Shown here in pieces: positions 25,884-34,828 of a DNA stretch of 64,000 nt. This DNA comes from Pandoraea horticolens (GTDB lineage Bacteria; Pseudomonadota; Gammaproteobacteria; Burkholderiales; Burkholderiaceae), in NCBI RefSeq assembly GCF_902459555.1, contig NZ_CABPSM010000017.1, positions 43,952-107,951 on the forward strand. The letters are read 5' to 3'. Numbering within the stretch: the first letter of the stretch is position 1; each line of letters begins with the position of its first letter. The notes beneath the pieces are model-generated. The model was given only the letters and a program-made list of their open reading frames with translations, ran no database searches and had not been told where the DNA came from. The position numbers and the translations under genes are program-made.

Positions 25884-25932
25884 TGCAGCGGTACGCCGTC
25901 GATACCGCAGCGAATTCAAAGGAGACAACCTC

Positions 25933-26229
25933 ATGCATTACCTGCTCACTTACGACCTCGTCGACGATTATCTCGAGCGTCGCGCCCAATATCGCGACGC
26001 CCATTTGGCGCTCGCCTGGCAAGCCGCCGATCGTGGTGAGCTACTGCTCGCCGGCGCGCTCGAATCCCCCATAGACGCGGCGGCATTACTCTTCGAAGGC
26101 GAATCCCCTGCAGCGGCCGAAGCGTTCGCAAAAACCGATCCGTATGTCGTGAATGGTCTGGTGAAGGCGTGGTGCGTGCGGCCGTGGAAAACCGTCGTGG
26201 GCAAAACAGCGAGTTCGCCGTTGCGCTGA
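25933..26229 (+). CDS. YCII-family protein
   Basis: This 98-aa protein begins MHYLLTYDLVDDYLERRAQY and contains HLALAWQAADRGELLLAGAL, the YciI ferredoxin-like fold with the conserved His region near residue 25 and an acidic residue in KTDPYVVNGLV. Some members are hydrolases or chlorothreonine-type dehalogenases, but most are unassigned. AAAGGAGA precedes the ATG. The gene lies 49 bp downstream of the AraC gene and may be co-transcribed with it. Confidence 0.85.
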   Translation: MHYLLTYDLVDDYLERRAQYRDAHLALAWQAADRGELLLAGALESPIDAAALLFEGESPAAAEAFAKTDPYVVNGLVKAWCVRPWKTVVGKTASSPLR

Positions 26230-26300
26230 GCGCAATGCATGGGGATATGCGGCACAGGATGCCGCTTGCCATACGACGCCGAGGAGAAAATTCCGTCGCG

Positions 26301-26339
26301 GAAAAAACAAAACGCGCTTGGCAGTGAAGCCAAGCGCGT
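26301..26339 (-). terminator. Intrinsic terminator of the tRNA operon
   Basis: Reading the minus strand, ACGCGCTTGGC and GCCAAGCGCGT form an 11-bp stem with a 6-nt loop, followed by TTTTGTTTTTT (26301-26311). It lies 62 bp after tRNA-Glu and ends the tRNA transcript. Confidence 0.85.
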
Positions 26340-26400
26340 ATGTCGACAACCGATTGTACGTCGTGTTTTCGGATATTGCCGAGAATCACGCCGATGAATC

Positions 26401-26476
26401 TGGCGTCCCCTAGGGGATTCGAACCCCTGTACTCACCGTGAAAGGGTGATGTCCTAGGCCTCTAGACGAAGGGGAC
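26401..26476 (-). tRNA. tRNA-Glu (anticodon TTC)
   Basis: The 76-nt gene on the minus strand starts GTCCCCTTCGTCTAGAGG and ends GGGGACGCCA, with CCA encoded. The acceptor stem GTCCCC/GGGGAC, T-arm GGGGTTCGAATCCCC and anticodon loop CTTTCAC (anticodon TTC) are all well formed. It is the second gene of a two-tRNA unit, 16 bp after tRNA-Ala. Confidence 0.97.
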
Positions 26477-26492
26477 ATAAAGTCTTCCGTTT

Positions 26493-26568
<76 letters not shown>

Positions 26569-26586
26569 GTACGGCGAAGAAACGAG

Positions 26587-26615
26587 ACTATAACGCGGTT
26601 TTTGAAAGTTGTGAA
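26587..26615 (-). promoter_or_regulatory. Promoter of the tRNA-Ala/tRNA-Glu unit
   Basis: On the minus strand, TTCACA (26610-26615) and TATAGT (26587-26592) are separated by exactly 17 nt. The expected start point lies about 10 nt before the tRNA-Ala 5' end. Confidence 0.75.
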
Positions 26616-26651
26616 GTCCCCTGCGCGAAAATTTTTCGACGCCGTTAGGCT

Positions 26652-27821
26652 TCACTGACTCAGGCCACGCGCTTCAATGGGCCATAGCCCTTCGACACGT
26701 CCATGCCGTACGGCCACATACCGATCATAGAGATTGACTGTCGGATCGCAATGCCCCGGCACGAGCAGGATTGGCTCGCCGAGCCAGGGTGCGCTGTCCT
26801 CGCCGGGAGACCCCAGTTCAAGCACGCCATGCTCATCCGACGCCGTGCGGTAATGCGGCTTGCCCACCTGTTGCGACGACCAGAAGCGCGGCAGCCCCGA
26901 ATCCGTCGCCACGCTCTTGAGCCCCGCATCGCACACGATGATGCCGGCGCGTGCCGTGCTCATGACCGTCGACGCGAGAAACAGGCCATGGCGGAAGCAC
27001 CACTCGTCGCGCCATTCGAGCGAGCCGTAATGACCATCGAGAAACACATACGAGCCGGGCTGAATCTCGGTATAGACGCCACTCTCGATATCGAACTCTG
27101 CCGTGCCCGTGCCACCGCCCGTGACCACCGGGCAGGCGATCCCGCGCGCCTCGAGAAAGCGCACATAGGCCGACGCGCGGTCGGCGGCAAGCCGCGCCGT
27201 ATCACGACGCTTGTCCCAGCTATCGATGTGTTGCGCGCTGCCGTGATACGCCTGCAACCCGCCAAAGCGCAGCCCTTCATAATGATCGATGGCATCGACC
27301 AATTGCGCCACGGCGTCCGTCGAATCCACCCCGCAACGCCCCTGCCCCACATCGACCTCAGGTAGCACGGCGATACGCACACCGGCGCGCTGTGCCGCCT
27401 TACCGAGCGGCGCCACCTGACGCACGTCGTCCACGCAGACGGACAGCGTGACGCGCGACGCCATCTCCACGACGAGCGCCACGCGCGCTTCGCCCACGAA
27501 CTCATTGCTGATGTGGATGTTGCCGATCCCCGCATTGACGAAAGGAATCGCTTCCGTGACCTTCTGGCAGCAGATGCCGACGGCGCCCGCCGCCATCTGG
27601 GCTCGTGCAATCGTGACGGACTTGTGCGCCTTGGCGTGCGGACGCACCGCGACACCCTGGGCGGCGGCGGCACTCGCCATGCGGGCGACGTTCGCGTCGA
27701 AGGCGTCGAGGTCGAGCAGCAAGGAAGGCGTTGCCACCTGCGCGAGCGAATCGCCCACGCGCGCGACCGGGGGTACCGCTACATTGGCAGACGTCGAAAC
27801 CGTATTGAGTGAATCGGGCAT
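26652..27821 (-). CDS. D-threonine aldolase / 3-hydroxyaspartate aldolase-type PLP enzyme
   Basis: This 389-aa fold type III PLP enzyme has the Schiff-base lysine in RPHAKAHKS (K64) and the divalent-metal HCD motif in VPGHCDPTVNLYD near residue 360. These are hallmarks of D-threonine aldolase, 3-hydroxyaspartate aldolase and DSD1 enzymes. Such enzymes reversibly split a beta-hydroxy-amino acid into glycine plus an aldehyde such as glyoxylate or acetaldehyde. It lies 40 bp downstream of the FAD/Fe-S dehydrogenase gene. With the upstream aminotransferase, it points to glyoxylate/glycine chemistry. The substrate stereochemistry is not decided by sequence. Confidence 0.87.
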   Translation of the reverse strand: MPDSLNTVSTSANVAVPPVARVGDSLAQVATPSLLLDLDAFDANVARMASAAAAQGVAVRPHAKAHKSVTIARAQMAAGAVGICCQKVTEAIPFVNAGIGNIHISNEFVGEARVALVVEMASRVTLSVCVDDVRQVAPLGKAAQRAGVRIAVLPEVDVGQGRCGVDSTDAVAQLVDAIDHYEGLRFGGLQAYHGSAQHIDSWDKRRDTARLAADRASAYVRFLEARGIACPVVTGGGTGTAEFDIESGVYTEIQPGSYVFLDGHYGSLEWRDEWCFRHGLFLASTVMSTARAGIIVCDAGLKSVATDSGLPRFWSSQQVGKPHYRTASDEHGVLELGSPGEDSAPWLGEPILLVPGHCDPTVNLYDRYVAVRHGRVEGLWPIEARGLSQ

Positions 27822-27861
27822 CACAATCCCCTGGAAGGCATTTGCAAAAAATATGCAGCAT

Positions 27862-30800
27862 TCAGGCAGGCAGCGCCCGGGCCAGCACACACGCGAGGTG
27901 AAGCGCATCCGTGTGCGCACCATCGTGAATCTGATGCCGGCAACTGGTGCCGTCGGCCACAACGATGGCGTTCTCCTTGCGCTTCCGGATCGCCGGCAAC
28001 AGCGTCAATTCGGACATGGCGCGAGAGGTATCGTAGTGCTCGGCCTCATAACCGAAGCTGCCCGCCATGCCGCAACATGACGACTCGATCGATGATACCT
28101 TCAGCCCCGGCACCCATCCAAGAACGGCCGTCACGGGCGAGTAGGCATCGAACGCCTTCTGATGGCAGTGCCCATGCACGAGCGCCTCGCCCACGCCATC
28201 GGGCAAGGCCCGCCAAGCCACATCGAAACGCCCTGCCACCTTCTCACGAACCAGAAATTCCTCAAACAGGAACGCATTGTCTGCCACCTTGCGGGCCGCA
28301 TCGCCGAAACCGTAGCCGAGCACTTCGTCGCGCAACGACAGCAGGCACGACGGCTCCAGCCCCACAATCGGCACACCGCGTTCGACGAACGGCATCACGG
28401 CGTCGAGCAACCGCCGGGCTTCCGCTTTCGCTTCGTCCACCAGCCCCGCTGCGAGGAACGTGCGCCCACAGCACAGCGGACGCTCGCCCGCGCGCTGGCT
28501 CACGTGAACGGTATATCCGGCGGCTTCGAGCACGCGCTTGGCGGCGCGCGCATTCTCCGGTTCCATGTAGTTGTTGAACGTATCGACGAAGAGCAGTACC
28601 TGACGCTGCCCGGCCGCTTCCGGCGCCGGCGTCGCAGCAAGCGGCGTCTGTCGCGCCAGGAACGACGGTTTCAGCGCCGGCACCGAGCGCTCCAGCGCCA
28701 GGCCGAGCCAGCGCTTCGCGGCGTTGCTGCCCGGCAGACGCTGCGCCGCATCGAGCAGGCCGCCTACGCGGCTGGCCCACGGCGCATAGCGCGGCAAGTA
28801 GGCGATGAGCTTGTCGCGCAACGACACGCCGTGGCGCTTGGCCCGCGCGTGACGCGCCTCGATCTTGAAGCGCGCCATGTCGATGCCCGTCGGGCAATCG
28901 CGCTTGCAGCCCTTGCACGACACACACAGATCGAGCGCCGCCTTGACGTCGTCGCTCGCGAGCCCTTCGTCGCCCAATTGTCCGGACACGGCAAGACGCA
29001 ACGTATTGGCGCGTCCGCGCGTCACATGCTGTTCATCGCGGGTGACGCGATAGCTCGGGCACATCGTACCCGCGTCGAACTTGCGGCAATGTCCATTGTT
29101 ATTGCACATCTCGACGGCCGACGCGAGGCCGTGCGTGGCATCGGCGCCGGTATCGGGGGCGCTCTGCTCGCCGGTCAGCGCGTCGCGCGTCACGTTCCAC
29201 GCCGTCCAGTCGAGCGCCGGGGTGATCGGCGTGGCCGCGTAGCCCGGCGCGAATCGGAACAACTCGCGCGTATCCATCTTCGGCGGACGCACCATCTTGT
29301 CCGGATTGAAACGGTTCTGCGGATCGAACAGTTGCTTGATCTCAGCGAACGCCGCATTGATGCGCGGCCCGTATTGCCAGGCCACCCACTCGCCGCGGCA
29401 CAGCCCGTCGCCGTGCTCGCCCGAGTATGCGCCCTTGTATTCGCGCACGAGCGCTGCCGCCTCTCCGGCGATGTCGCGCATCTTCACGGCGCCGTCGCGA
29501 CGCATATCGAGAATCGGGCGCACATGCAGCGTGCCCACGCTCGCGTGCGCGTACCAGGTGCCCTCCGTGCCGTTGCGATGGAACACTTCGGTCAGCCGCC
29601 GCGTGTACTCCGCAAGATGTTCCAGCGGCACCGCGCAGTCTTCGATAAACGACACCGGCTTGCCGTCGCCCTTCATGCTCATCATGATGTTCAGGCCCGC
29701 CTTTCGCACTTCCCACAGCGCCTTCTGCGGCCCCGCTTCGGGCATCTTCACCACGCTGCCGGGCAGTCCGAGATCCGCCATGAGCGAGGCGAGGTCGTCG
29801 AGCTTCGCACGCAGCGCATTAGCGTCGTCGCCCGCGAACTCCACGAGCAGAATCGCTTGCGGATCGCCGGTGAGCGCCGTCTCGATTACCGGGCGGAACG
29901 CCGGGTTGTCCATCGCCAGATCGATCATCGTGCGATCAACCAGTTCCACCGCGACCGGCCCCAGCTTGACGATGTGCTGCGTGAGATCCATCGCCTGATA
30001 GAACGTGGGGAAGTTCACCACACCGAGCGTCTTGTGCACGGGCAGCGGCACCAGCTTGAGCGTGATCTGACGGCTGTACGCGAGCGTGCCCTCCGAGCCG
30101 ACCAGTAAATGCGACAGGTTGGCCACGCCGTCGTGTGTGTACGCCCGCGGATTGAGGCAGTCGAACAAATCGAGGTTGTAGCCCGCCACGCGTCGCAGCA
30201 CGCGCGGCACGCGCTCACGCAGTTCGTCACGCTCACGCACGGCGATCTCGTGAACGCGCTCGAGAATCGCCCGCATGCGAGCGTCGGCGGGCGGCGTGTG
30301 CAGCGAACCAAAGTGCAATTGCGCGCCATCGGCCAGCACCGCATTGATGGACAGTACGTTGTGCACCATGTTGCCGTACTCAAGCGAGCGCGAGCCGCAC
30401 GAGTTGTTGCCCGTCATGCCGCCGATGGTGCATTGCGCCGCTGTCGATACGTCCACCGGGAACCACAGGCCGTGCGGCTTGAGCCACGCGTTCAGGTGAT
30501 CGAGCACGATGCCCGGCTCGACGGTGACGGTGCGCGCCTCGGCGTCGAACGCCACCACGCGGTTGAGCCACTTGCTGTTGTCGATGACCAGCGCCTCGCC
30601 GATGGTCTGGCCGCATTGGCTCGTGCCCGCGCCGCGCGCGAGCACCGGCACCTGCTGGTCACGTGCGATGTCGAGGGCGCGAATCAGGTCCTCCTGATCG
30701 CGCGGCACTACCACGCCGATCGGGAATATCTGGTAGATCGACGCGTCGGTCGCATAGCGGCCGCGACTCGCGCGATCAAAGCACACATCGCCACGCATCT

Positions 30801-30924
30801 CGCGGCGCAGACGATCCTGCAAGGGTGTGAGGGCCACGCCGGCACGCTGCATCGGCATCAGATGCACGGGCTGGGCGATGAGATCGGCGTGGGAAGTCTC
30901 GCGGACGTTCGATTGGGCGTTCAT
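27862..30924 (-). CDS. FAD/Fe-S D-2-hydroxyacid dehydrogenase (YdiJ-type)
   Basis: This 1020-aa three-part enzyme has a VAO-type FAD domain with PVLARGAGTSQCGQTIG near residue 96 and GGMTGNNSCGSRSLEYG near 170. An FAD-oxidase C-terminal domain follows to about 540. The ferredoxin-like part has MCNNNGHCRKF near 605 and CVSCKGCKRDCP near 666. A CCG heterodisulfide-reductase-like tail contains GHCHQK near 918 and SSCCGMAGSFGY near 948. E. coli YdiJ is described as a D-2-hydroxyglutarate dehydrogenase; relatives oxidise D-lactate or glycolate. It likely passes electrons to the quinone pool. It is co-directional with the aldolase gene. Confidence 0.9.
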   Translation of the reverse strand: MNAQSNVRETSHADLIAQPVHLMPMQRAGVALTPLQDRLRREMRGDVCFDRASRGRYATDASIYQIFPIGVVVPRDQEDLIRALDIARDQQVPVLARGAGTSQCGQTIGEALVIDNSKWLNRVVAFDAEARTVTVEPGIVLDHLNAWLKPHGLWFPVDVSTAAQCTIGGMTGNNSCGSRSLEYGNMVHNVLSINAVLADGAQLHFGSLHTPPADARMRAILERVHEIAVRERDELRERVPRVLRRVAGYNLDLFDCLNPRAYTHDGVANLSHLLVGSEGTLAYSRQITLKLVPLPVHKTLGVVNFPTFYQAMDLTQHIVKLGPVAVELVDRTMIDLAMDNPAFRPVIETALTGDPQAILLVEFAGDDANALRAKLDDLASLMADLGLPGSVVKMPEAGPQKALWEVRKAGLNIMMSMKGDGKPVSFIEDCAVPLEHLAEYTRRLTEVFHRNGTEGTWYAHASVGTLHVRPILDMRRDGAVKMRDIAGEAAALVREYKGAYSGEHGDGLCRGEWVAWQYGPRINAAFAEIKQLFDPQNRFNPDKMVRPPKMDTRELFRFAPGYAATPITPALDWTAWNVTRDALTGEQSAPDTGADATHGLASAVEMCNNNGHCRKFDAGTMCPSYRVTRDEQHVTRGRANTLRLAVSGQLGDEGLASDDVKAALDLCVSCKGCKRDCPTGIDMARFKIEARHARAKRHGVSLRDKLIAYLPRYAPWASRVGGLLDAAQRLPGSNAAKRWLGLALERSVPALKPSFLARQTPLAATPAPEAAGQRQVLLFVDTFNNYMEPENARAAKRVLEAAGYTVHVSQRAGERPLCCGRTFLAAGLVDEAKAEARRLLDAVMPFVERGVPIVGLEPSCLLSLRDEVLGYGFGDAARKVADNAFLFEEFLVREKVAGRFDVAWRALPDGVGEALVHGHCHQKAFDAYSPVTAVLGWVPGLKVSSIESSCCGMAGSFGYEAEHYDTSRAMSELTLLPAIRKRKENAIVVADGTSCRHQIHDGAHTDALHLACVLARALPA

Positions 30925-31120
30925 GACGTTGCTGGCGTTGAGCTGACAGGGCCGTTGCGCGGGCCCGCCCGGGCGGGCAGAAGATATGGCGAAGGTAAAG
31001 ATAAAGCGTGTCCGGCTGACGTTTTGCAGGAGATGTCGCCGATGCCGCCCGATGTCGCGCGCGCCGAGCTTTCGGCACGCGCGACGATCAGGCGCACATC
31101 ACACATACATCTCACGCCCA

Positions 31121-32398
31121 TCAGGCCGGCTGGCGCGCATTACTCGCTTTGGCGGCATCGCCGGCCACCGAAAACTTGCTCTCGGGCTGCATGCGGAAAG
31201 CCAGCACCACGCCGAGGGCCATCAAGATCATGCTGCCCACGAACGGCAGTTCCCAGTTGCCCGTGCGGTCGATGAGATAGCCCGAAATCACCGGCGAGAG
31301 GATCGCGGCCAGCGCCGAACCGGTGTTCATCATGCCGCTGGCCGTGCCGGAGTATTCCGGGGCGACGTCCATCGGGATCGCCCACATCGGGCCAATCGTC
31401 ATTTCGGCGAAGAAGAAGCCGAACGCCAGACACGCCATCGACACGTACAGATGGTGCGTGAACATCATCGGCACGAGCGAAATCAGCGTGAGCAGCATGC
31501 ACACGGACACCATCCAGCTACGTGCGCGCTTCAGGTTACCGGTGCGCTCGTACAGCTTATCCGTGACGATCCCGCCGAGCGTATCGCCGATCACACCGGC
31601 GAAGAACACGCTCGATGCGAACAACGCCGACTTCTTCAGGTCGAGATCGTAGCTGTGCAGGAAGTATTGCGGAATCCACGACAGGAAGAGCCACAACGTC
31701 CAGCCGTAGCAGAAGTACACGATCGTGACCGGCATCATGCGCTTGAACAGCGGCGCCCACGGCACCGACGCGCTCTTTGCCTTCAGCGCGGGCAGCACGG
31801 CGAGTTCTTCGGTCGTGATGCGCGGATGATCTTGCGGGCGCTCCGTGAACGTGAGCCCCCACAACACCACCCAGACCAGACTCACGATACCGCACAGATA
31901 AAACGATTCGCGCCAGCCGTGCGTCGCCATGATGAACACCACCACGGCCGGAGCCACGGCATTGCCGATGCGCGACGCCGCGTGCGTGATGCCCTGAGCG
32001 AAACCGCGCTTTTCTTTGGGGATCCAACGGGACATGGCCGACGTTGCCGCCGGAAACGTTGCGCCCTCACCGAGGCCCAGCAGCAGACGTGCCAGCAACA
32101 GTGTGACGAGACCGCCCGCCATGCCGGTGAGAATCGTCGCGACGGCCCACAACGCACCGCAGAAGAGTAGCGTCCGCTTCGCACCGAAGCGGTCGCTCAC
32201 CCAGCCGCCGATGATTTGAAAAACCAGATAGGGATAAGCGAAAGCGGAGAAGACGAGACCGATTTCGGTCTTGTTGAGATTGAATTCCTTGCCGAAGCCG
32301 GCGGCAGCCGTACTGACGTTGACACGATCGAGATAGGTGATGAAGTACATGACGCATAGCATCACCAGCACGACCCGTGTCGCTCTGAAAAGCTTCAT
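31121..32398 (-). CDS. ACS-family MFS transporter
   Basis: This 425-aa, 12-helix permease has YFITYLDRVNVSTAAAGFG in helix 1, the DRV/N motif of the anion:cation symporter family, and GGWVSDRFGAKR between helices 2 and 3. Members such as GudP, RhmT and ExuT carry sugar acids and small carboxylates with protons. It lies between the aminotransferase and the hydroxyacid dehydrogenase genes, each about 190 bp away, so its cargo may be a hydroxy-acid. The substrate is otherwise unknown. Confidence 0.9.
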   Translation of the reverse strand: MKLFRATRVVLVMLCVMYFITYLDRVNVSTAAAGFGKEFNLNKTEIGLVFSAFAYPYLVFQIIGGWVSDRFGAKRTLLFCGALWAVATILTGMAGGLVTLLLARLLLGLGEGATFPAATSAMSRWIPKEKRGFAQGITHAASRIGNAVAPAVVVFIMATHGWRESFYLCGIVSLVWVVLWGLTFTERPQDHPRITTEELAVLPALKAKSASVPWAPLFKRMMPVTIVYFCYGWTLWLFLSWIPQYFLHSYDLDLKKSALFASSVFFAGVIGDTLGGIVTDKLYERTGNLKRARSWMVSVCMLLTLISLVPMMFTHHLYVSMACLAFGFFFAEMTIGPMWAIPMDVAPEYSGTASGMMNTGSALAAILSPVISGYLIDRTGNWELPFVGSMILMALGVVLAFRMQPESKFSVAGDAAKASNARQPA

Positions 32399-32585
32399 TG
32401 CATGTCTCCTGAAACATCCTGTGAAGCGCCCCTGCCTGCAGATGGCGCAAAAGGTGTTGCCGCGGTACGAGCCCTTCTGTGGTGGGGCCCGTTACCGCCT
32501 GAATGACAAGTAAAGCGTTCACTGCAAGGGTACCGGCAACGGCTACGGCGCCCTTCGTCTCCTGTTAAGGATTACTAACGGCCTG

Positions 32586-33806
32586 TCAGGCGGCGGCCTT
32601 GAGCGACGGCGTGTCTTTTGCCTGCGCCAGATAGTCCATCGCGGCAACGACACCCGAACCGACGAGTTTCACGCCGGAAATCTGCAACCCCATTTCGCAA
32701 CCCGCGAGCGTTGCCATGAGCGTGAGGTCGTTACAGTCGCCCAAATGGCCGATACGGAACATCGTGCCGCGGATCTTTCCGAGCGCCTGCCCCAGCGACA
32801 TATCGAAGCGCTCGTAGATACGCTTGCGCACTTCGTCGGCGTCCACGCCCTGCGGCATGACCACACCGGTGAGCACCGGGCTGTATACCACCGGGTCCTG
32901 ACACTGGATCTCAAGGCCCCACGCGCGCACGGCGCGGCGCGTGGCTTCGGCCAGACGCTGGTGGCGGGCGAACACGTTGTCCAGCCCCTCTTCGAGAATC
33001 ATGTCGAGCGCTTCGGACAGGCCGTACAACAGGTTCGTGTTCGGCGTGTACGGCCAGTAGCCGTTCTTGTTCGCTTCGATGATTTCCTGCCAGCCCCAGA
33101 AAGCGCGCGGCAGTTTGGCGCTGCGGCCAGCTTCGAGCGCCTTGGGCGAGACCGCGTTGAAGCTGATTCCCGGCGGCAGCATCAGGCCCTTCTGCGACCC
33201 CGAGACGGTGACGTCCACGCCCCATTCGTCGTGACGGTAATCGGCCGAGCCGAGGCCCGAGATCGTGTCGACGAGCAGCAGCGCGGGATGCCCGGCAGCG
33301 TCGATGGCGCGACGCACCGCCGCGATGTCCGAGGTTACGCCGGTCGAGGTTTCGTTGTGAACCACGCACACGGCCTTGATGTCATGCGCGGTGTCGGCGC
33401 GCAAGCGCGCTTCGATCATGTCCGGCTGAACGCCGCGACGCCAGCCGTCGGTGCCCGGCAGGCCGATGAACTCCGGCTTCAGGCCAAGGTTCTCGGCCAT
33501 CTTCTTCCAGAGTGTGGAGAAGTGTCCCGTCTCGAACATGAGCACGTGATCGCCGGGCGAAAGCGTATTCGTCAGCGCAGCTTCCCACGCCCCCGTGCCC
33601 GACGCCGGATAGATCACCACCGGCTGTTCCGTCTTGAAGATCTTCTTGATGTCGGCCAGCACCTTGCGGCCGAGCGCGCCAAATTCCGGGCCGCGATGAT
33701 CGATCGTCGGGTAACTCATGGCGCGCAGAATACGATCGGGCACCGGGCTGGGGCCAGGGATCTGCAGGAAGTGGCGCCCCGAGGGGTGGAAATCGAGCTT
33801 CAGCAT
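32586..33806 (-). CDS. Serine/alanine/aspartate-glyoxylate aminotransferase-type PLP enzyme
   Basis: This 406-aa class V aminotransferase starts HFLQIPGPSPVPDRILRAMS and has the PLP lysine K206 in VSGSQKGLMLPPG, with NETSTGV and WGVDVTV as supporting blocks. It belongs to the serine-glyoxylate/BhcA (aspartate-glyoxylate) group, which aminates glyoxylate to glycine. AGGAGAG precedes the ATG at 33806. It is divergent from the GntR gene across three operator-like elements. Glycine made here could feed the aldolase at 26652. Confidence 0.9.
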   Translation of the reverse strand: MLKLDFHPSGRHFLQIPGPSPVPDRILRAMSYPTIDHRGPEFGALGRKVLADIKKIFKTEQPVVIYPASGTGAWEAALTNTLSPGDHVLMFETGHFSTLWKKMAENLGLKPEFIGLPGTDGWRRGVQPDMIEARLRADTAHDIKAVCVVHNETSTGVTSDIAAVRRAIDAAGHPALLLVDTISGLGSADYRHDEWGVDVTVSGSQKGLMLPPGISFNAVSPKALEAGRSAKLPRAFWGWQEIIEANKNGYWPYTPNTNLLYGLSEALDMILEEGLDNVFARHQRLAEATRRAVRAWGLEIQCQDPVVYSPVLTGVVMPQGVDADEVRKRIYERFDMSLGQALGKIRGTMFRIGHLGDCNDLTLMATLAGCEMGLQISGVKLVGSGVVAAMDYLAQAKDTPSLKAAA

Positions 33807-33822
33807 GAACGTCTCTCTCCTC

Positions 33823-33992
33823 TTCAAAAATTCTCTTTTGAATTTTGCATTCAAAATACTTTAGCAGAGCCGAGGACTTTCGCAATAGGTGAGAAGCGCT
33901 TTCAATACAGGCGTTTACCCTAGAGATACGGGTGCCTGACACCGTACGTTACAATCGCGAACATGAAGACTTGATGATTTTGAATGCAAAAA
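33823..33992. promoter_or_regulatory. Three TTTTG/CAAAA inverted repeats, candidate GntR operators
   Basis: TTCAAAA-N6-TTTTGAA occurs at 33823-33842, ATTTTG-N4-CAAAAT at 33842-33857, and ATTTTG-N4-CAAAAA at 33977-33992. The second and third are exact 15-bp inverted copies of each other (33843-33857 against 33977-33991). The third covers the GntR start codon at 33984. Confidence 0.65.
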
Positions 33993-34700
33993 ATGGAAAG
34001 CACGTCGACGATTGCCGCCCCAGACATTCCGCGCGTGGAGCGCTTGCGTTTGCACGACACGGTAGTCGAGCATCTGCGCAAGCTCATCATCGAGGGGGTT
34101 CTCTCACCCGGCGTCAAACTCAATGAACGCGAGTTGTGCGAAACCCTTGGCATCTCGCGCACCCCACTGCGCGAAGCCTTCAAAGTGCTTGCCGCAGAGG
34201 GTCTTATCGAGATTGCGCCGAATCGCGGGGCGAGCGTCGCCCGCATGACGGAAAAGGAAATCCGGGAGATGTTCGAGCTGATGAGTGGGCTCGAGGCTTT
34301 TTCAGGCGAGTTGGCTGCCGAGCGCATGACGCCCATCGAACTGGCTGAAATCAAAGCATTGCATTACGCGATGCTCGCGTGCCGCGCACAGCAGGATCTG
34401 CCGGGCTATTACGCGCGCAATCAAGCCATTCACGATCGCATCAATGAAGCGGCGCGCAACGGGGCGTTGCGCCAAACTTATGTGTCGATCAATCGTCGTC
34501 TCATGGCGCTGCGCTTTCGCTCGAACTTCCATGCAGACAAATGGGACCGCGCTATTGCAGAGCACGAGCAGATGATCGATGCGCTGGAAAAGCACGATGG
34601 CAAACGCCTCGGCGAGATCTTGCGCAAGCACCTACTGGCCAAGCGCGACGCCGTCCTGCAAATCCACGCCGAACCGGCGAGCGACGCACCGAGCAACTGA
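33984..34700 (+). CDS. GntR-family regulator (FadR/FCD subfamily)
   Basis: This 238-aa protein has an N-terminal winged helix, HDTVVEHLRKLIIEGVLSPG then ERELCETLGISRTPLREAFK (~47-66). The all-helical FCD domain contains the metal/ligand histidine region NQAIHDRINEAARNG and later EHEQMIDAL and LRKHL. FCD regulators sense small carboxylates. A second in-frame ATG is at 33993. It is divergent from the aminotransferase gene and probably governs the 33806-26652 set and itself. Confidence 0.92.
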   Translation: MQKMESTSTIAAPDIPRVERLRLHDTVVEHLRKLIIEGVLSPGVKLNERELCETLGISRTPLREAFKVLAAEGLIEIAPNRGASVARMTEKEIREMFELMSGLEAFSGELAAERMTPIELAEIKALHYAMLACRAQQDLPGYYARNQAIHDRINEAARNGALRQTYVSINRRLMALRFRSNFHADKWDRAIAEHEQMIDALEKHDGKRLGEILRKHLLAKRDAVLQIHAEPASDAPSN

Positions 34701-34717
34701 GCCAACGCTCCCAAAGC

Positions 34718-34755
34718 AAAAAGGCGTGGCGCCCTATCCGGCGCCACGCCTTTTT
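34718..34755. terminator. Strong bidirectional intrinsic terminator
   Basis: GGCGTGGCGCC and GGCGCCACGCC form an 11-bp GC stem around CTATCC. The stem is flanked by five A and five T residues, extending pairing to 16 bp. It serves the GntR gene rightward and the flavodoxin-like gene leftward. Confidence 0.92.
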
Positions 34756-34828
34756 CATTGGTACTGCGATTCGTCTCTGGCGGGCTTTCGCGGGCCCGCC
34801 TGCCGCTCACGCATCCTGCCGAGTCAAC

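Noticed and set aside
28162..30108. A 648-residue reading frame antisense to the FAD/Fe-S dehydrogenase gene
   Set aside because: Its product is Arg/His-rich with no domain, as expected for the complement of a high-GC gene; the minus-strand protein has clear FAD and Fe-S motifs.
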